DNA from: Sepiola atlantica | Taxonomy: Eukaryota; Mollusca; Cephalopoda; Sepiida; Sepiolidae | Assembly (NCBI GenBank): GCA_963556195.1 | Contig: CAUVYP010000244.1 | Coordinates: 2,914,001 to 2,978,000 of the forward strand | DNA length: 64,000 nucleotides | Direction: 5' to 3' | In this document: one piece after another, positions 12,386-25,000 of the stretch | Layout of the letters: each line of letters opens with the position of its first letter | Position numbering within the stretch: the stretch's first letter is position 1 | Program-made: the position numbers and the translations under genes | The notes under the pieces: generated by a model | Told to the model about the DNA's origin: nothing | What the model saw: only the letters and a program-made list of their open reading frames with translations | Databases searched by the model: none

Positions 12386-14245
12386 TTAGCGCGTTTTAAA
12401 GTTGATATCGCTTTTGTTTATAACTTCCACATTTATTCGAATTGTGCAACGAAACTTTGCAGACAGTCTCGAATAGGCCTCCTCTACTGGAGTACCAAGT
12501 TTCAGAAGTGCAGCTCTTGTACTGCCGGAGATATGTCGATACAAACTGAATACGCAAAACATCAACAAAATTTAGCGCGTTTTAAAGTTGATATCGCTTT
12601 TGTTTATAACTTTCACATTTATTCGAATTGTGCCACGAAACTTTGCAGACAGGCGCGGAGACACATGTTCTACTGAAGTACCAAGTTTCAGAAGTGCAGC
12701 TCTTGTACTGCCGGAGATATGTCGATACAAACTGAATACGCAAAACATCAACAAAATTTAGCGCGTTTTAAAGTTGATATCGCTTTTGTTTATAACTTCC
12801 ACATTTATTCGAATTGTGCAACGAAACTTTGCAGACAGTCTCGAATAGGCCTTTTCTACTGAAGCACCAAGTTTCAGAAGTGCAGCTCTTGTACTGCTGG
12901 AGATATGTCGATACAAACTGAATACGCAAAACATCAACAAAATTCAGCGCGTTTTAAAGTTGATATCGCTTTTGTTTATAACTTCCCTATTTATTCGAAT
13001 TGTGCAACGAAACTTTGCAGAAAGTCGCGGAGACACATTTTCAACTGAAGTACCAAGGTTCAGAAGTGCAGCTCTTGTACTGCACGAGATATGTCGATAC
13101 AAACTGAATACGCAAAACATCAACAAAATTTAGCGCGTTTTAAAGTTGATATCGCTTTTGTTTATAACTTCCCCATTTATTCGAATTGTGCAACGAAACT
13201 TTGCAGACAGTCGCGGAGACACATTTTCTACTGAAGTACCAAGGTTCAGAAGTGCAGCTCTTGTACTGCACGAGATATGTCGATACAAACTGAATACGCA
13301 AAACATCAACAAAATTTAGCGCGTTTTAAAGTTGATATCGCTTTTGTTTATAACTTCCACATTTATTCGAATTGTGCAACGAAACTTTGCAGACAGTCGC
13401 GGAGACACATTTTCTACTGAAGTACCAAGTTTCAGAAGTGCAGCTCTTGTACTGCCGGAGATATGTCGATACAAACTGAATACGCAAAACATCAACAAAA
13501 TTTAGCGCGTTTTAAAGTTGATATCGCTTTTGTTTATAACTTCCCCATTTATTCGAATTGTGCAACGAAACTTTGCAGACAGTCGCGGAGACACATTTTC
13601 TACTGAAGTACCAAGGTTCAGAAGTGCAGCTCTTGTACTGCACGAGATATGTCGATACAAACTGAATACGCAAAACATCAACAAAATTTAGCGCGTTTTA
13701 AAGTTGATATCGCTTTTGTTTATAACTTCCACATTTATTCGAATTGTGCAACGAAACTTTGCAGACAGTCGCGGAGACACATTTTCTACTGAAGTACCAA
13801 GTTTCAGAAGTGCAGCTCTTGTACTGCCGGAGATATGTCGATACAAACTGAATACGCAAAACATCAACAAAATTTAGCGCGTTTTAAAGTTGATATCGCT
13901 TTTGTTTATAACTACCACATGTATTCGAATTGTGCAACGAAACTTTGCAGACAGTCGCGGAGACACATGTTCTACTGAAGTACCAAGTTTCAGAAGTGCA
14001 GCTCTTGTACTGCCGGAGATATGTCGATACAAACTGAATACGCAAAACATCAACAAAATTTAGCGCGTTTTAAAGTTGATATCGCTTTTGTTTATAACTA
14101 CCACATGTATTCGAATTGTGCAACGAAACTTTGCAGACAGTCGCGGAGACACATGTTCTACTGAAGTACCAAGTTTCAGAAGTGCAGCTCTTGTACTGCC
14201 GGAGATATGTCGATACAAACTGAATACGCAAAACATCAACAAAAT
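12386..14245. repeat. HOR copy, 10 monomers (1860 bp), with dimer duplication
   Basis: The order is A-B-C-D/I-D/I-N-D/I-N-F-F. D/I monomers join TTCCCC (D) to TGCACGAG (I). Within it, 13130-13501 and 13502-13873 are a direct 372-bp (two-monomer) duplication that looks identical by eye. The G and K monomers of the canonical unit are absent. Confidence 0.78.
13769..13786 (+). other. Variable box, N form (example)
   Basis: Monomer positions 82-99 of the plain N monomer at 13688. It reads TCGCGGAGACACATTTTC. Sub-forms are H (ACATGTTC end, creating an ACATGT palindrome, for example 13955-13972) and S (TCGCGAAG start, creating a TCGCGA palindrome, for example 19721-19738). Confidence 0.7.
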
Positions 14246-16477
14246 TTAGCGCGTTTTAAAGTTGATATCGCTTTTGTTTATAACTTCCACATTTATTCGA
14301 ATTGTGCAACGAAACTTTGCAGACAGTCTCGAATAGGCCTCCTCTACTGGAGTACCAAGTTTCAGAAGTGCAGCTCTTGTACTGCCGGAGATATGTCGAT
14401 ACAAACTGAATACGCAAAACATCAACAAAATTTAGCGCGTTTTAAAGTTGATATCGCTTTTGTTTATAACTTTCACATTTATTCGAATTGTGCCACGAAA
14501 CTTTGCAGACAGGCGCGGAGACACATGTTCTACTGAAGTACCAAGTTTCAGAAGTGCAGCTCTTGTACTGCCGGAGATATGTCGATACAAACTGAATACG
14601 CAAAACATCAACAAAATTTAGCGCGTTTTAAAGTTGATATCGCTTTTGTTTATAACTTCCACATTTATTCGAATTGTGCAACGAAACTTTGCAGACAGTC
14701 TCGAATAGGCCTTTTCTACTGAAGCACCAAGTCTCAGAAGTGCAGCTCTTGTACTGCTGGAGATATGTCGATACAAACTGAATACGCAAAACATCAACAA
14801 ATTTCAGCGCGTTTTAAAGTTGATATCGCTTTTGTTTATAACTTCCCCATTTATTCGAATTGTGCAACGAAACTTTGCAGACAGTCGCGGAGACACATTT
14901 TCTACTGAAGTACCAAGGTTCAGAAGTGCGGCTGTTGTACTGCACGAGATATGTCGATACAAACTGAATACGCAAAATATCAACACAATTTAGCGCGTTT
15001 TAAAGTTGATATCGCTTTTGTTTATTACTTCCCCATTTATTCGAATTGTGCAACGAAACTTTGCAGACAGTCGCGGAGACACATTTTCTACTGAAGTACC
15101 AAGGTTCAGAAGTGCAGCTCTTGTACTGCACGAGATATGTCGATACAAACTGAATACGCAAAACATCAACAAAATTTAGCGCGTTTTAAAGTTGATATCG
15201 CTTTTGTTTATAACTTCCACATTTATTCGAATTGTGCAACGAAACTTTGCAGACAGTCGCGGAGACACATGTTCTACTGAAGTACCAAGTTTCAGAAGTG
15301 CAGCTCTTGTACTGCCGGAGATATGTCGATACAAACTGAATACGCAAAACATCAACAAAATTTAGCGCGTTTTAAAGTTGATATCGCTTTTGTTTATAAC
15401 TACCACATGTAGTCGAATTGTGCAACGAAACTTTGCAGACAGTCGCGGAGACACATGTTCTACTGAAGTACCAAGTTTCAGAAGTGCAGCTCTTGTACTG
15501 CCGGAGATATGTCGATACAAACTGAATACGCAAAACATCAACAAAATTTAGCGCGTTTTAAAGTTGATATCGCTTTTGTTTATAACTTCCACATTTATTC
15601 GAATTGTGCAACGAAACTTTGCAGACAGTCTCGAATAGGCCTCCTCTACTGGAGTACCAAGTTTCAGAAGTGCAGCTCTTGTACTGCCGGAGACATGTCG
15701 ATACAAACTGAATACGCAAAACATCAACAAAATTTAGCGCGTTTTAAAGTTGATATCGCTTTTGTTTATAACTTTCACATTTATTCGAATTGTGCCACGA
15801 AACTTTGCAGACAGGCGCGGAGACACATTTTCTACTGAAGTACCAAGTTTCAGACCTGCAGCTCTTGTACTGCCGGAGATATGTCGATACAAACTGAATA
15901 CGCAAAACATCAACAAAATTTAGCGCGTTTTAAAGTTGATATCGCTTTTGTTTATAACTTCCACATTTATTCGAATTGTGCAACGAAACTTTGCAGACAG
16001 TCTCGAATAGGCCTTTTCTACTGAAGCACCAAGTTTCAGAAGTGCAGCTCTTGTACTGCTGGAGATATGTCGATACAAACTGAATACGCAAAACATCAAC
16101 AAAATTCAGCGCGTTTTAAAGTTGATATCGCTTTTGTTTATAACTTCCCCATTTATTCGAATTGTGCAACGAAACTTTGCAGACAGTCGCGGAGACACAT
16201 TTTCAACTGAAGTACCAAGGTTCAGAAGTGCAGCTCTTGTACTGCCGGAGATATGTCGATACAAACTGAATACGCAAAACATCAACAAAATTTAGCGCGT
16301 TTTAAAGTTGATATCGCTTTTGTTTATAACTTCCACATTTATTCGAATTGTGCAACGAAACTTTGCAGACAGTCTTGAATAGGCCTTTTCTACTGAAGTC
16401 CCAAGTTTCAGAAGTGCAGCTCTTGTACTGCCGGAGATATGTCGATACAAACTGAATACGCAAAACATCAACAAAAT
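14246..16477. repeat. Two shortened HOR copies, 7 and 5 monomers
   Basis: The first (14246-15547) reads A-B-C-D/I-D/I-H-F. The second (15548-16477) reads A-B-C-D-K and is the shortest unit of the window (930 bp). Both keep the A-B-C start and lose the tail, which shows that deletions fall preferentially in the second half of the unit. Confidence 0.77.
14327..14344 (+). other. Variable box, E form (example)
   Basis: The box of the A monomer at 14246. It is a K form ending CCTCCTC in place of CCTTTTC. In zone 2a the E form goes with ACTGGAG just downstream and marks HOR unit starts; in zones 2b and 3 a second E form begins TCTCAGATAGG. Confidence 0.65.
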
Positions 16478-17965
16478 TTAGCGCGTTTTAAAGTTGATAT
16501 CGCTTTTGTTTATAACTTCCACATTTATTCGAATTGTGCAACGAAACTTTGCAGACAGTCTCGAATAGGCCTCCTCTACTGGAGTACAAAGTTTCAGAAG
16601 TGCAGCTCTTGTACTGCCGGAGATATGTCGATACAAACTGAATACGCAAAACATCAACAAAATTTAGCGCGTTTTAAAGTTGATATCGCTTTTGTTTATA
16701 ACTTTCACATTTATTCGAATTGTGCCACGAAACTTTGCAGACAGGCGCGGAGACACATTTTCTACTGAAGTACCAAGTTTCAGAAATGCAGCTCTTGTAC
16801 TGCCGGAGATATGTCGATACAAACTGAATACGCAAAACATCAACAAAATTTAGCGCGTTTTAAAGTTGATATCGCTTTTGTTTATAACTTCCACATTTAT
16901 TCGAATTGTGCAACGAAACTTTGCAGACAGTCTCGAATAGGCCTTTTCTACTGAAGCACCAAGTTTCAGAAGTGCAGCTCTTGTACTGCTGGAGATATGT
17001 CGATACAAACTGAATACGCAAAACATCAACAAAATTCAGCGCGTTTTAAAGTTGATATCGCTTTTGTTTATAACTTCCACATTTATTCGAATTGTGCAAC
17101 GAAACTTTGCAGACAGTCGCGGAGACACATTTTCTACTGAAGTACCAAGTTTCAGAAGTGCAGCTCTTGTACTGCCGGAGATATGTCGATACAAACTGAA
17201 TACGCAAAACATCAACACAATTTAGCGCGTTTTAAAGTTGATATCGCTTTTGTTTATAACTACCACATGTATTCGAATTGTGCAACAAAACTTTGCAGAC
17301 AGTCGCGGAGACACATGTTCTACTGAAGTACCAAGTTTCAGAAGTGCAGCTCTTGTACTGCCGGAGATATGTCGATACAAACTGAATACGCAAAACATCA
17401 ACAAAATTTAGCGCGTTTTAAAGTTGATATCGCTTTTGTTTATAACTTCCACATTTATTCGAATTGTGCAACGAAACTTTGCAGACAGTCTCGAATAGGC
17501 CTTTTCTACTGAAGTACCAAGTTTCAGACGTGCAGCTCTTGTACTGCCGGAGATATGTCGATACAAACTGAATACGCAAAACATCAACAAAATTTAGCGC
17601 GTTTTAAAGTTGATATCGCTTTTGTTTATAACTTCCACATTTATTCGAATTGTGCAACGAAACTTTGCAGACAGTCGCGGAGACACATTTTCTACTGAAG
17701 TACCAAGGTTCAGAAGTGCAGCTCTTGTACTGCACGAGATATGTCGATACAAACTGAATACGCAAAACATCAACAAAATTTAGCGCATTTTAAAGTTGAT
17801 ATCGCTTTTGTTTATAACTTCCACATTTATTCGAATTGTGCAACGAAACTTTGCAGACAGTCGCGAAGACACATTTTCTACTGAAGTACCAAGTTTCAGA
17901 AGTGCAGCTCTTGTACTGCCGGAGATATGTCGATACAAACTGAATACGCAAAACATCAACAAAAT

Positions 17966-18151
17966 TTAGCGCGTTTTAAAGTTGATATCGCTTTTGTTTA
18001 TAACTACCACATGTATTCGAATTGTGCAACGAAACTTTGCAGACAGTCTCGAATAGGCCTTTTCTACTGAAGTACCAAGTTTCAGAAGTGCAGCTCTTGT
18101 ACTGCCGGAGAAATGTCGATACAAACTGAATACGCAAAACATCAACAAAAT
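17966..18151. repeat. Chimeric monomer, F left half with K box
   Basis: It has TACCACATGTA at 40-50, which elsewhere goes with the H box, but carries a K box and GGAGAAATG. The join lies between positions 48 and 82. The same chimera is found at 19826, copied by the 1860-bp duplication. Confidence 0.75.
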
Positions 18152-21100
18152 TTAGCGCGTTTTAAAGTTGATATCGCTTTTGTTTATAACTTCTAAATTT
18201 ATTCGAATTGTGCAACGAAACTTTGCAGACAGTCTCGAATAGGCCTCCTCTACTGGAGTACAAAGTTTCAGAAGTGCAGCTCTTGTACTGCCGGAGATAT
18301 GTCGATACAAACTGAATACGCAAAACATCAACAAAATTTAGCGCGTTTCAAAGTTGATATCGCTTTTGTTTATAACTTTAACATTTATTCGAATTGTGCC
18401 ACGAAACTTTGCAGACAGGCGCGGAGACACATTTTCTACTGAAGTACCAAGTTTCAGAAGTGCAGCTCTTGTACTGCCGGAGATATGTCGATACAAACTG
18501 AATACGCAAAACATCAACAAAATTTAGCGCGTTTTAAAGTTGATATCGCTTTTGTTTATAACTTCCACATTTATTCGAATTGTGCAACGAAACTTTGCAG
18601 ACAGTCTCGAATAGGCCTTTTCTACTGAAGTACCAAGTTTCAGAAGTGCAGCTCTTGTACTGCTGGAGATATGTCGATACAAACTGAATACGCAAAACAT
18701 CAACAAAATTCAGCGCGTTTTAAAGTTGATATCGCTTTTGTTTATAACTTCCCCATTTATTCGAATTGTGCAACGAAACTTTGCAGACAGTCGCGGAGAC
18801 ACATTTTCTACTGAAGTACCAAGGTTCAGAAGTGCAGCTCTTGTACTGCCGGAGATATGTCGATACAAACTGAATACGCAAAACATCAACAAAATTTAGC
18901 GCGTTTTAAAGTTGATATCGCTTTTGTTTATAACTTCCACATTTATTCGAATTGTGCAACGAAACTTTGCAGACAGTCGCGGAGACACATTTTCTACTGA
19001 AGTACCAAGTTTCAGAAGTGCAGCTCTTGTACTGCCGGAGATATGTCGATACAAACTGAATACGCAAAACATCAACAAAATTTAGCGCGTTTTAAAGTTG
19101 ATATCGCTTTTGTTTATAACTACCACATGTATTCGAATTGTGCAACGAAACTTTGCAGACAGTCGCGGAGACACATGTTCTACTGAAGTACCAAGTTTCA
19201 GAAGTGCAGGTCTTGTACTGCCGGAGATATGTCGATACAAACTGAATACGCAAAACATCAACAAAATTTAGCGCGTTTTAAAGTTGATATCGCTTTTGTT
19301 TATAACTTCCACATTTATTCGAATTGTGCAACGAAACTTTGCAGACAGTCTCGAATAGGCCTTTTCTACTGAAGTACCAAGTTTCAGACGTGCAGCTCTT
19401 GTACTGCCGGAGATATGTCGATACAAACTGAATACGCAAAACATCAACAAAATTTAGCGCGTTTTAAAGTTGATATCGCTTTTGTTTATAACTTCCACAT
19501 TTATTCGAATTGTGCAACGAAACTTTGCAGACAGTCGCGGAGACACATTTTCTACTGAAGTACCAAGGTTCAGAAGTGCAGCTCTTGTACTGCACGAGAT
19601 ATGTCGATACAAACTGAATACGCAAAACATCAACAAAATTTAGCGCGTTTTAAAGTTGATATCGCTTTTGTTTATAACTTCCACATTTATTCGAATTGTG
19701 CAACGAAACTTTGCAGACAGTCGCGAAGACACATTTTCTACTGAAGTACCAAGTTTCAGAAGTGCAGCTCTTGTACTGCCGGAGATATGTCGATACAAAC
19801 TGAATACGCAAAACATCAACAAAATTTAGCGCGTTTTAAAGTTGATATCGCTTTTGTTTATAACTACCACATGTATTCGAATTGTGCAACGAAACTTTGC
19901 AGACAGTCTCGAATAGGCCTTTTCTACTGAAGTACCAAGTTTCAGAAGTGCAGCTCTTGTACTGCCGGAGAAATGTCGATACAAACTGAATACGCAAAAC
20001 ATCAACAAAATTTAGCGCGTTTTAAAGTTGATATCGCTTTTGTTTATAACTTCTAAATTTATTCGAATTGTGCAACGAAACTTTGCAGACAGTCTCGAAT
20101 AGGCCTCCTCTACTGGAGTACAAAGTTTCAGAAGTGCAGCTCTTGTACTGCCGGAGATATGTCGATACAAACTGAATACGCAAAACATCAACAAAATTTA
20201 GCGCGTTTCAAAGTTGATATCGCTTTTGTTTATAACTTTCACATTTATTCGAATTGTGCCACGAACCTTTGCAGACAGGCGCGGAGACACATTTTCTACT
20301 GAAGTACCAAGTTTCAGAAGTGCAGCTCTTGTACTGCCGGAGATATGTCGATACAAACTGAATACGCAAAACATCAACAAAATTTAGCGCGTTTTAAAGT
20401 TGATATCGCTTTTGTTTATAACTTCCACATTTATTCGAATTGTGCAACGAAACTTTGCAGACAGTCTCGAATAGGCCTTTTCTACTGAAGCACCAAGTTT
20501 CAGAAGTGCAGCTCTTGTACTGCTGGAGATATGTCGATACAAACTGAATACGCAAAACATCAACAAAATTCAGCGCGTTTTAAAGTTGATATCGCTTTTG
20601 TTTATAACTTCCCCATTTATTCGAATTGTGCAACGAAACTTTGCAGACAGTCGCGGAGACACATTTTCTACTGAAGTACCAAGGTTCAGAAGTGCAGCTC
20701 TTGTACTGCCGGAGATATGTCGATACAAACTGAATACGCAAAACATCAACAAAATTTAGCGCGTTTTAAAGTTGATATCGCTTTTGTTTATAACTTCCAC
20801 ATTTATTCGAATTGTGCAACGAAACTTTGCAGACAGTCGCGGAGACACATTTTCTACTGAAGTACCAAGTTTCAGAAGTGCAGCTCTTGTACTGCCGGAG
20901 ATATGTCGATACAAACTGAATACGCAAAACATCAACAAAATTTAGCGCGTTTTAAAGTTGATATCGCTTTTGTTTATAACTACCACATGTATTCGAATTG
21001 TGCAACGAAACTTTGCAGACAGTCGCGGAGACACATGTTCTACTGAAGTACCAAGTTTCAGAAGTGCAGCTCTTGTACTGCCGGAGATATGTCGATACAA

Positions 21101-21378
21101 ACTGAATACGCAAAACATCAACAAAATTTAGCGCGTTTTAAAGTTGATATCGCTTTTGTTTATAACTTCCACATTTATTCGAATTGTGCAACGAAACTTT
21201 GCAGACAGTCTCGAATAGGCCTTTTCTACTGAAGTACCAAGTTTCAGACGTGCAGCTTTTGTACTGCCGGAGATATGTCGATACAAACTGAATACGCAAA
21301 ACATCAACAAAATTTAGCGCGTTTTAAAGTTGATATCGCTTTTGTTTATAACTTCCACATTTATTCGAATTGTGCAAC

Positions 21379-21386
21379 GAACCTTG
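21379..21386. other. 1-base deletion in monomer at 21314
   Basis: AACGAACCTTGCAG replaces AACGAAACTTTGCAG, a loss of one base and a nearby substitution. Following monomers start one base early (21499). Confidence 0.9.
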
Positions 21387-22056
21387 CAGACAGTCTCGAA
21401 TAGGCCTTTTCTACTGAAGTACCAAGTTTCAGAAGTGCAGCTCTTGTACTGCCGGAGATATGTCGATACAAACTGAATACGCAAAACATCAACAAAATTT
21501 AGCGCGTTTTAAAGTTGATATCGCTTTTGTTTATAACTTCCACATTTATTCGAATTGTGCAACGAAACTTTGCAGACAGTCGCGGAGACACATTTTCTAC
21601 TGAAGTACCAAGGTTCAGAAGTGCAGCTCTTGTACTGCACGAGATATGTCGATACAAACTGAATACGCAAAACATCAACAAAATTTAGCGCGTTTTAAAG
21701 TTGATATCGCTTTTGTTTATAACTACCACATGTATTCGAATTGTGCAACGAAACTTTGCAGACAGTCGCGGAGACACATGTTCTACTGAAGTACCAAGTT
21801 TCAGAAGTGCAGCTCTTGTACTGCCGGAGATATGTCGATACAAACTGAATACGCAAAACATCAACAAAATTTAGCGCGTTTTAAAGTTGATATCGCTTTT
21901 GTTTATAACTACCACATGTATTCGAATTGTGCAACGAAACTTTGCAGACAGTCGCGGAGACACATGTTCTACTGAAGTACCAAGTTTCAGAAGTGCAGCT
22001 CTTGTACTGCCGGAGATATGTCGATACAAACTGAATACGCAAAACATCAACAAAAT

Positions 22057-25000
22057 TTAGCGCGTTTTAAAGTTGATATCGCTTTTGTTTATAACTTCCA
22101 CATTTTTTCGAATTGTGCAACGAAACTTTGCAGACAGTCTCGAATAGGCCTCCTCTACTGGAGTACCAAGTTTCAGAAGTGCAGCTCTTGTACTGCCGGA
22201 GATATGTCGATACAAACTGAATACGCAAAACATCAACAAAATTTAGCGCGTTTTAAAGTTGATATCGCTTTTGTTTATAACTTTCACATTTATTCGAATT
22301 GTGCCACGAAACTTTGCAGACAGGCGCGGAGACACATGTTCTACTGAAGTACCAAGTTTCAGAAGTGCAGCTCTTGTACAACCGGAGATATGTCGATACA
22401 AACTGAATACGCAAAACATCAACAAAATTTAGCGCGTTTTAAAGTTGATATCGCTTTTGTTTATAACTTCCACATTTATTCGAATTGTGCAACGAAACTT
22501 TGCAGACAGTCTCGAATAGGCCTTTTCTACTGAAGCACCAAGTTTCAGAAGTGCAGCTCTTGTACTGCTGAAGATATGTCGATACAAACTGAATACGCAA
22601 AACATCAACAAAATTCAGCGCGTTTTAAAGTTGATATCGCTTTTGTTTATAACTTCCCCATTTATTCGAATTGTGCAACGAAACTTTGCAGACAGTCGCG
22701 GAGACACATTTTCAACTGAAGTACCAAGGTTCAGAAGTGCAGCTCTTGTACTGCCGGAGATATGTCGATACAAACTGAATACGCAAAACATCAACAAAAT
22801 TTAGCGCGTTTTAAAGTTGATATCGCTTTTGTTTATAACTTCCACATTTATTCGAATTGTGCAACGAAACTTTGCAGACAGTCGCGGAGACACATTTTCT
22901 ACTGAAGTCCCAAGTTTCAGAAGTGCAGCTCTTGTACTGCACGAGATATGTCGATACAAACTGAATACGCAAAACATCAACAAAATTTAGCGCGTTTTAA
23001 AGTTGATATCGCTTTTGTTTATAACTTCCACATTTATTCGAATTTTGCAACGAAACTTTGCAGACAGTTTCGAATAGGCCTTTTCTACTGAAGCACCAAG
23101 TTTCAGAAGTGAAGCTCTTGTACTGCTGGAGATATGTCGATACAAACTGAATACGCAAAACATCAACAAAATTCAGCGCGTTTTAAAGTTGATATCGCTT
23201 TTTTTTATAACTTCCCCATTTATTCGAATTGTGCAACGAAACTTTGCAGACAGTCGCAGAGACACATTTTATACTGAAGTACCAAGGTTCAGAAGTGCAG
23301 CTCTTGTACTGCCGGAGATATGTCGATACAAACTGAATACGCAAAACATCAACAAAATTTAGCGCGTTTTAAAGTTGATATCGCTTTTGTTTATAACTTC
23401 CACATTTATTCGAATTGTGCAACGAAACTTTGCAGACAGTCGCGGAGACACATTTTCTACTGAAGTACCAAGTTTCAGAAGTGCAGCTCTTGTACTGCCG
23501 GAGATATGTCGATACAAACTGAATACGCAAAACATCAACAAAATTTAGCGCGTTTTAAAGTTGATATCGCTTTTGTTTATAACTTCCACATTTATTCGAA
23601 TTGTGCAACGAAACTTTGCAGACAGTCTCGAATAGGCCTTTTCTACTGAAGTACCAAGTTTCAGACGTGCAGCTTTTGTACTGCCGGAGATATGTCGATA
23701 CAAACTGAATACGCAAAACATCAACAAAATTTAGCGCGTTTTAAAGTTGATATCGCTTTTGTTTATAACTTCCACATTTATTCGAATTGTGCAACGAAAC
23801 TTTGCAGACAGTCTCGAATAGCCCTTTTCTACTGAAGTACCAAGTTTCAGAAGTGCAGCTCTTGTACTGCCGGAGATATGTCGATACAAACTGAATACGC
23901 AAAACATCAACAAAATTTAGCGCGTTTTAAAGTTGATATCGCTTTTGTTTATAACTTCCCCATTTATTCGAATTGTGCAACGAAACTTTGCAGACAGTCG
24001 CGGAGACACATTTTCTACTGAAGTACCAAGGTCCAGAAGTGCAGCTCTTGTACTGCACGAGATATGTCGATACAAACTGAATACGCAAAACATCAACAAA
24101 ATTTAGCGCGTTTTAAAGTTGATATCGCTTTTGTTTATAACATCCACATTTATTCGAATTGTGCAACGAAACTTTGCAGACAGTCGCGGAGACACATTTT
24201 CTACTGAAGTACCAAGTTTCAGAAGTGCAGCTCTTGTACTGCCGGAGATATGTCGATACAAACTGAATACGCAAAACATCAACAACATTTCGCGCGTTTT
24301 AAAGTTGATATCGCTTTTGTTTATAACTACCACATGTATTCGAATTGTGCAACGAAACTTTGCAGACAGTCGCGGAGACACATGTTCTACTGAAGTACCA
24401 AGTTTCAGAAGTGCAGCTCTTGTACTGCCGGAGATATGTCGATACAAACTGAATACGCAAAACATCAACAAAATTTAGCGCGTTTTAAAGTTGATATCGC
24501 TTTTGTTTATAACTACCACATGTATTCGAATTGTGCAACGAAACTTTGCAGACAGTCGCGGAGACACATGTTCTACTGAAGTACCAAGTTTCAGAAGTGC
24601 AGCTCTTGTACTGCCGGAGATATGTCGATACAAACTGAATACGCAAAACATCAACAAAATTTAGCGCGTTTTAAAGTTGATATCGCTTTTGTTTATAACT
24701 TCCACATTTTTTCGAATTGTGCAACGAAACTTTGCAGACAGTCTCGAATAGGCCTCCTCTACTGGAGTACCAAGTTTCAGAAGTGCAGCTCTTGTACTGC
24801 CGGAGATATGTCGATACAAACTGAATACGCAACACATCAACAAAATTTAGCGCGTTTTAAAGTTGATATCGCTTTTGTTTATAACTTCCCCATTTATTCG
24901 AATTGTGCAACGAAACTTTGCAGACAGTCGCGGAGACACATTTTCAACTGAAGTACCAAGGTTCAGAAGTGCAGCTCTTGTACTGCCGGAGATATGTCGA

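Larger units (their letters stand above)
16478..22056. repeat. Three HOR copies (9, 10 and 11 monomers), recent 1860-bp amplification
   Basis: Units start at 16478, 18152 and 20012. Their core A-B-C-(D)-N-F-G-I-S-F/K is repeated with very few differences from 17036 to 21310 at a 10-monomer spacing. Shared rare markers are an S monomer (17780, 19640), an F/K chimeric monomer with GGAGAAATG (17966, 19826), an A monomer with CTTCTAAATTT (18152, 20012) and a B monomer after GCGTTTCAAAG (18338, 20198). The third unit ends K-I-F-F instead, its K monomer (21314) having a 1-base deletion. Confidence 0.82.
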
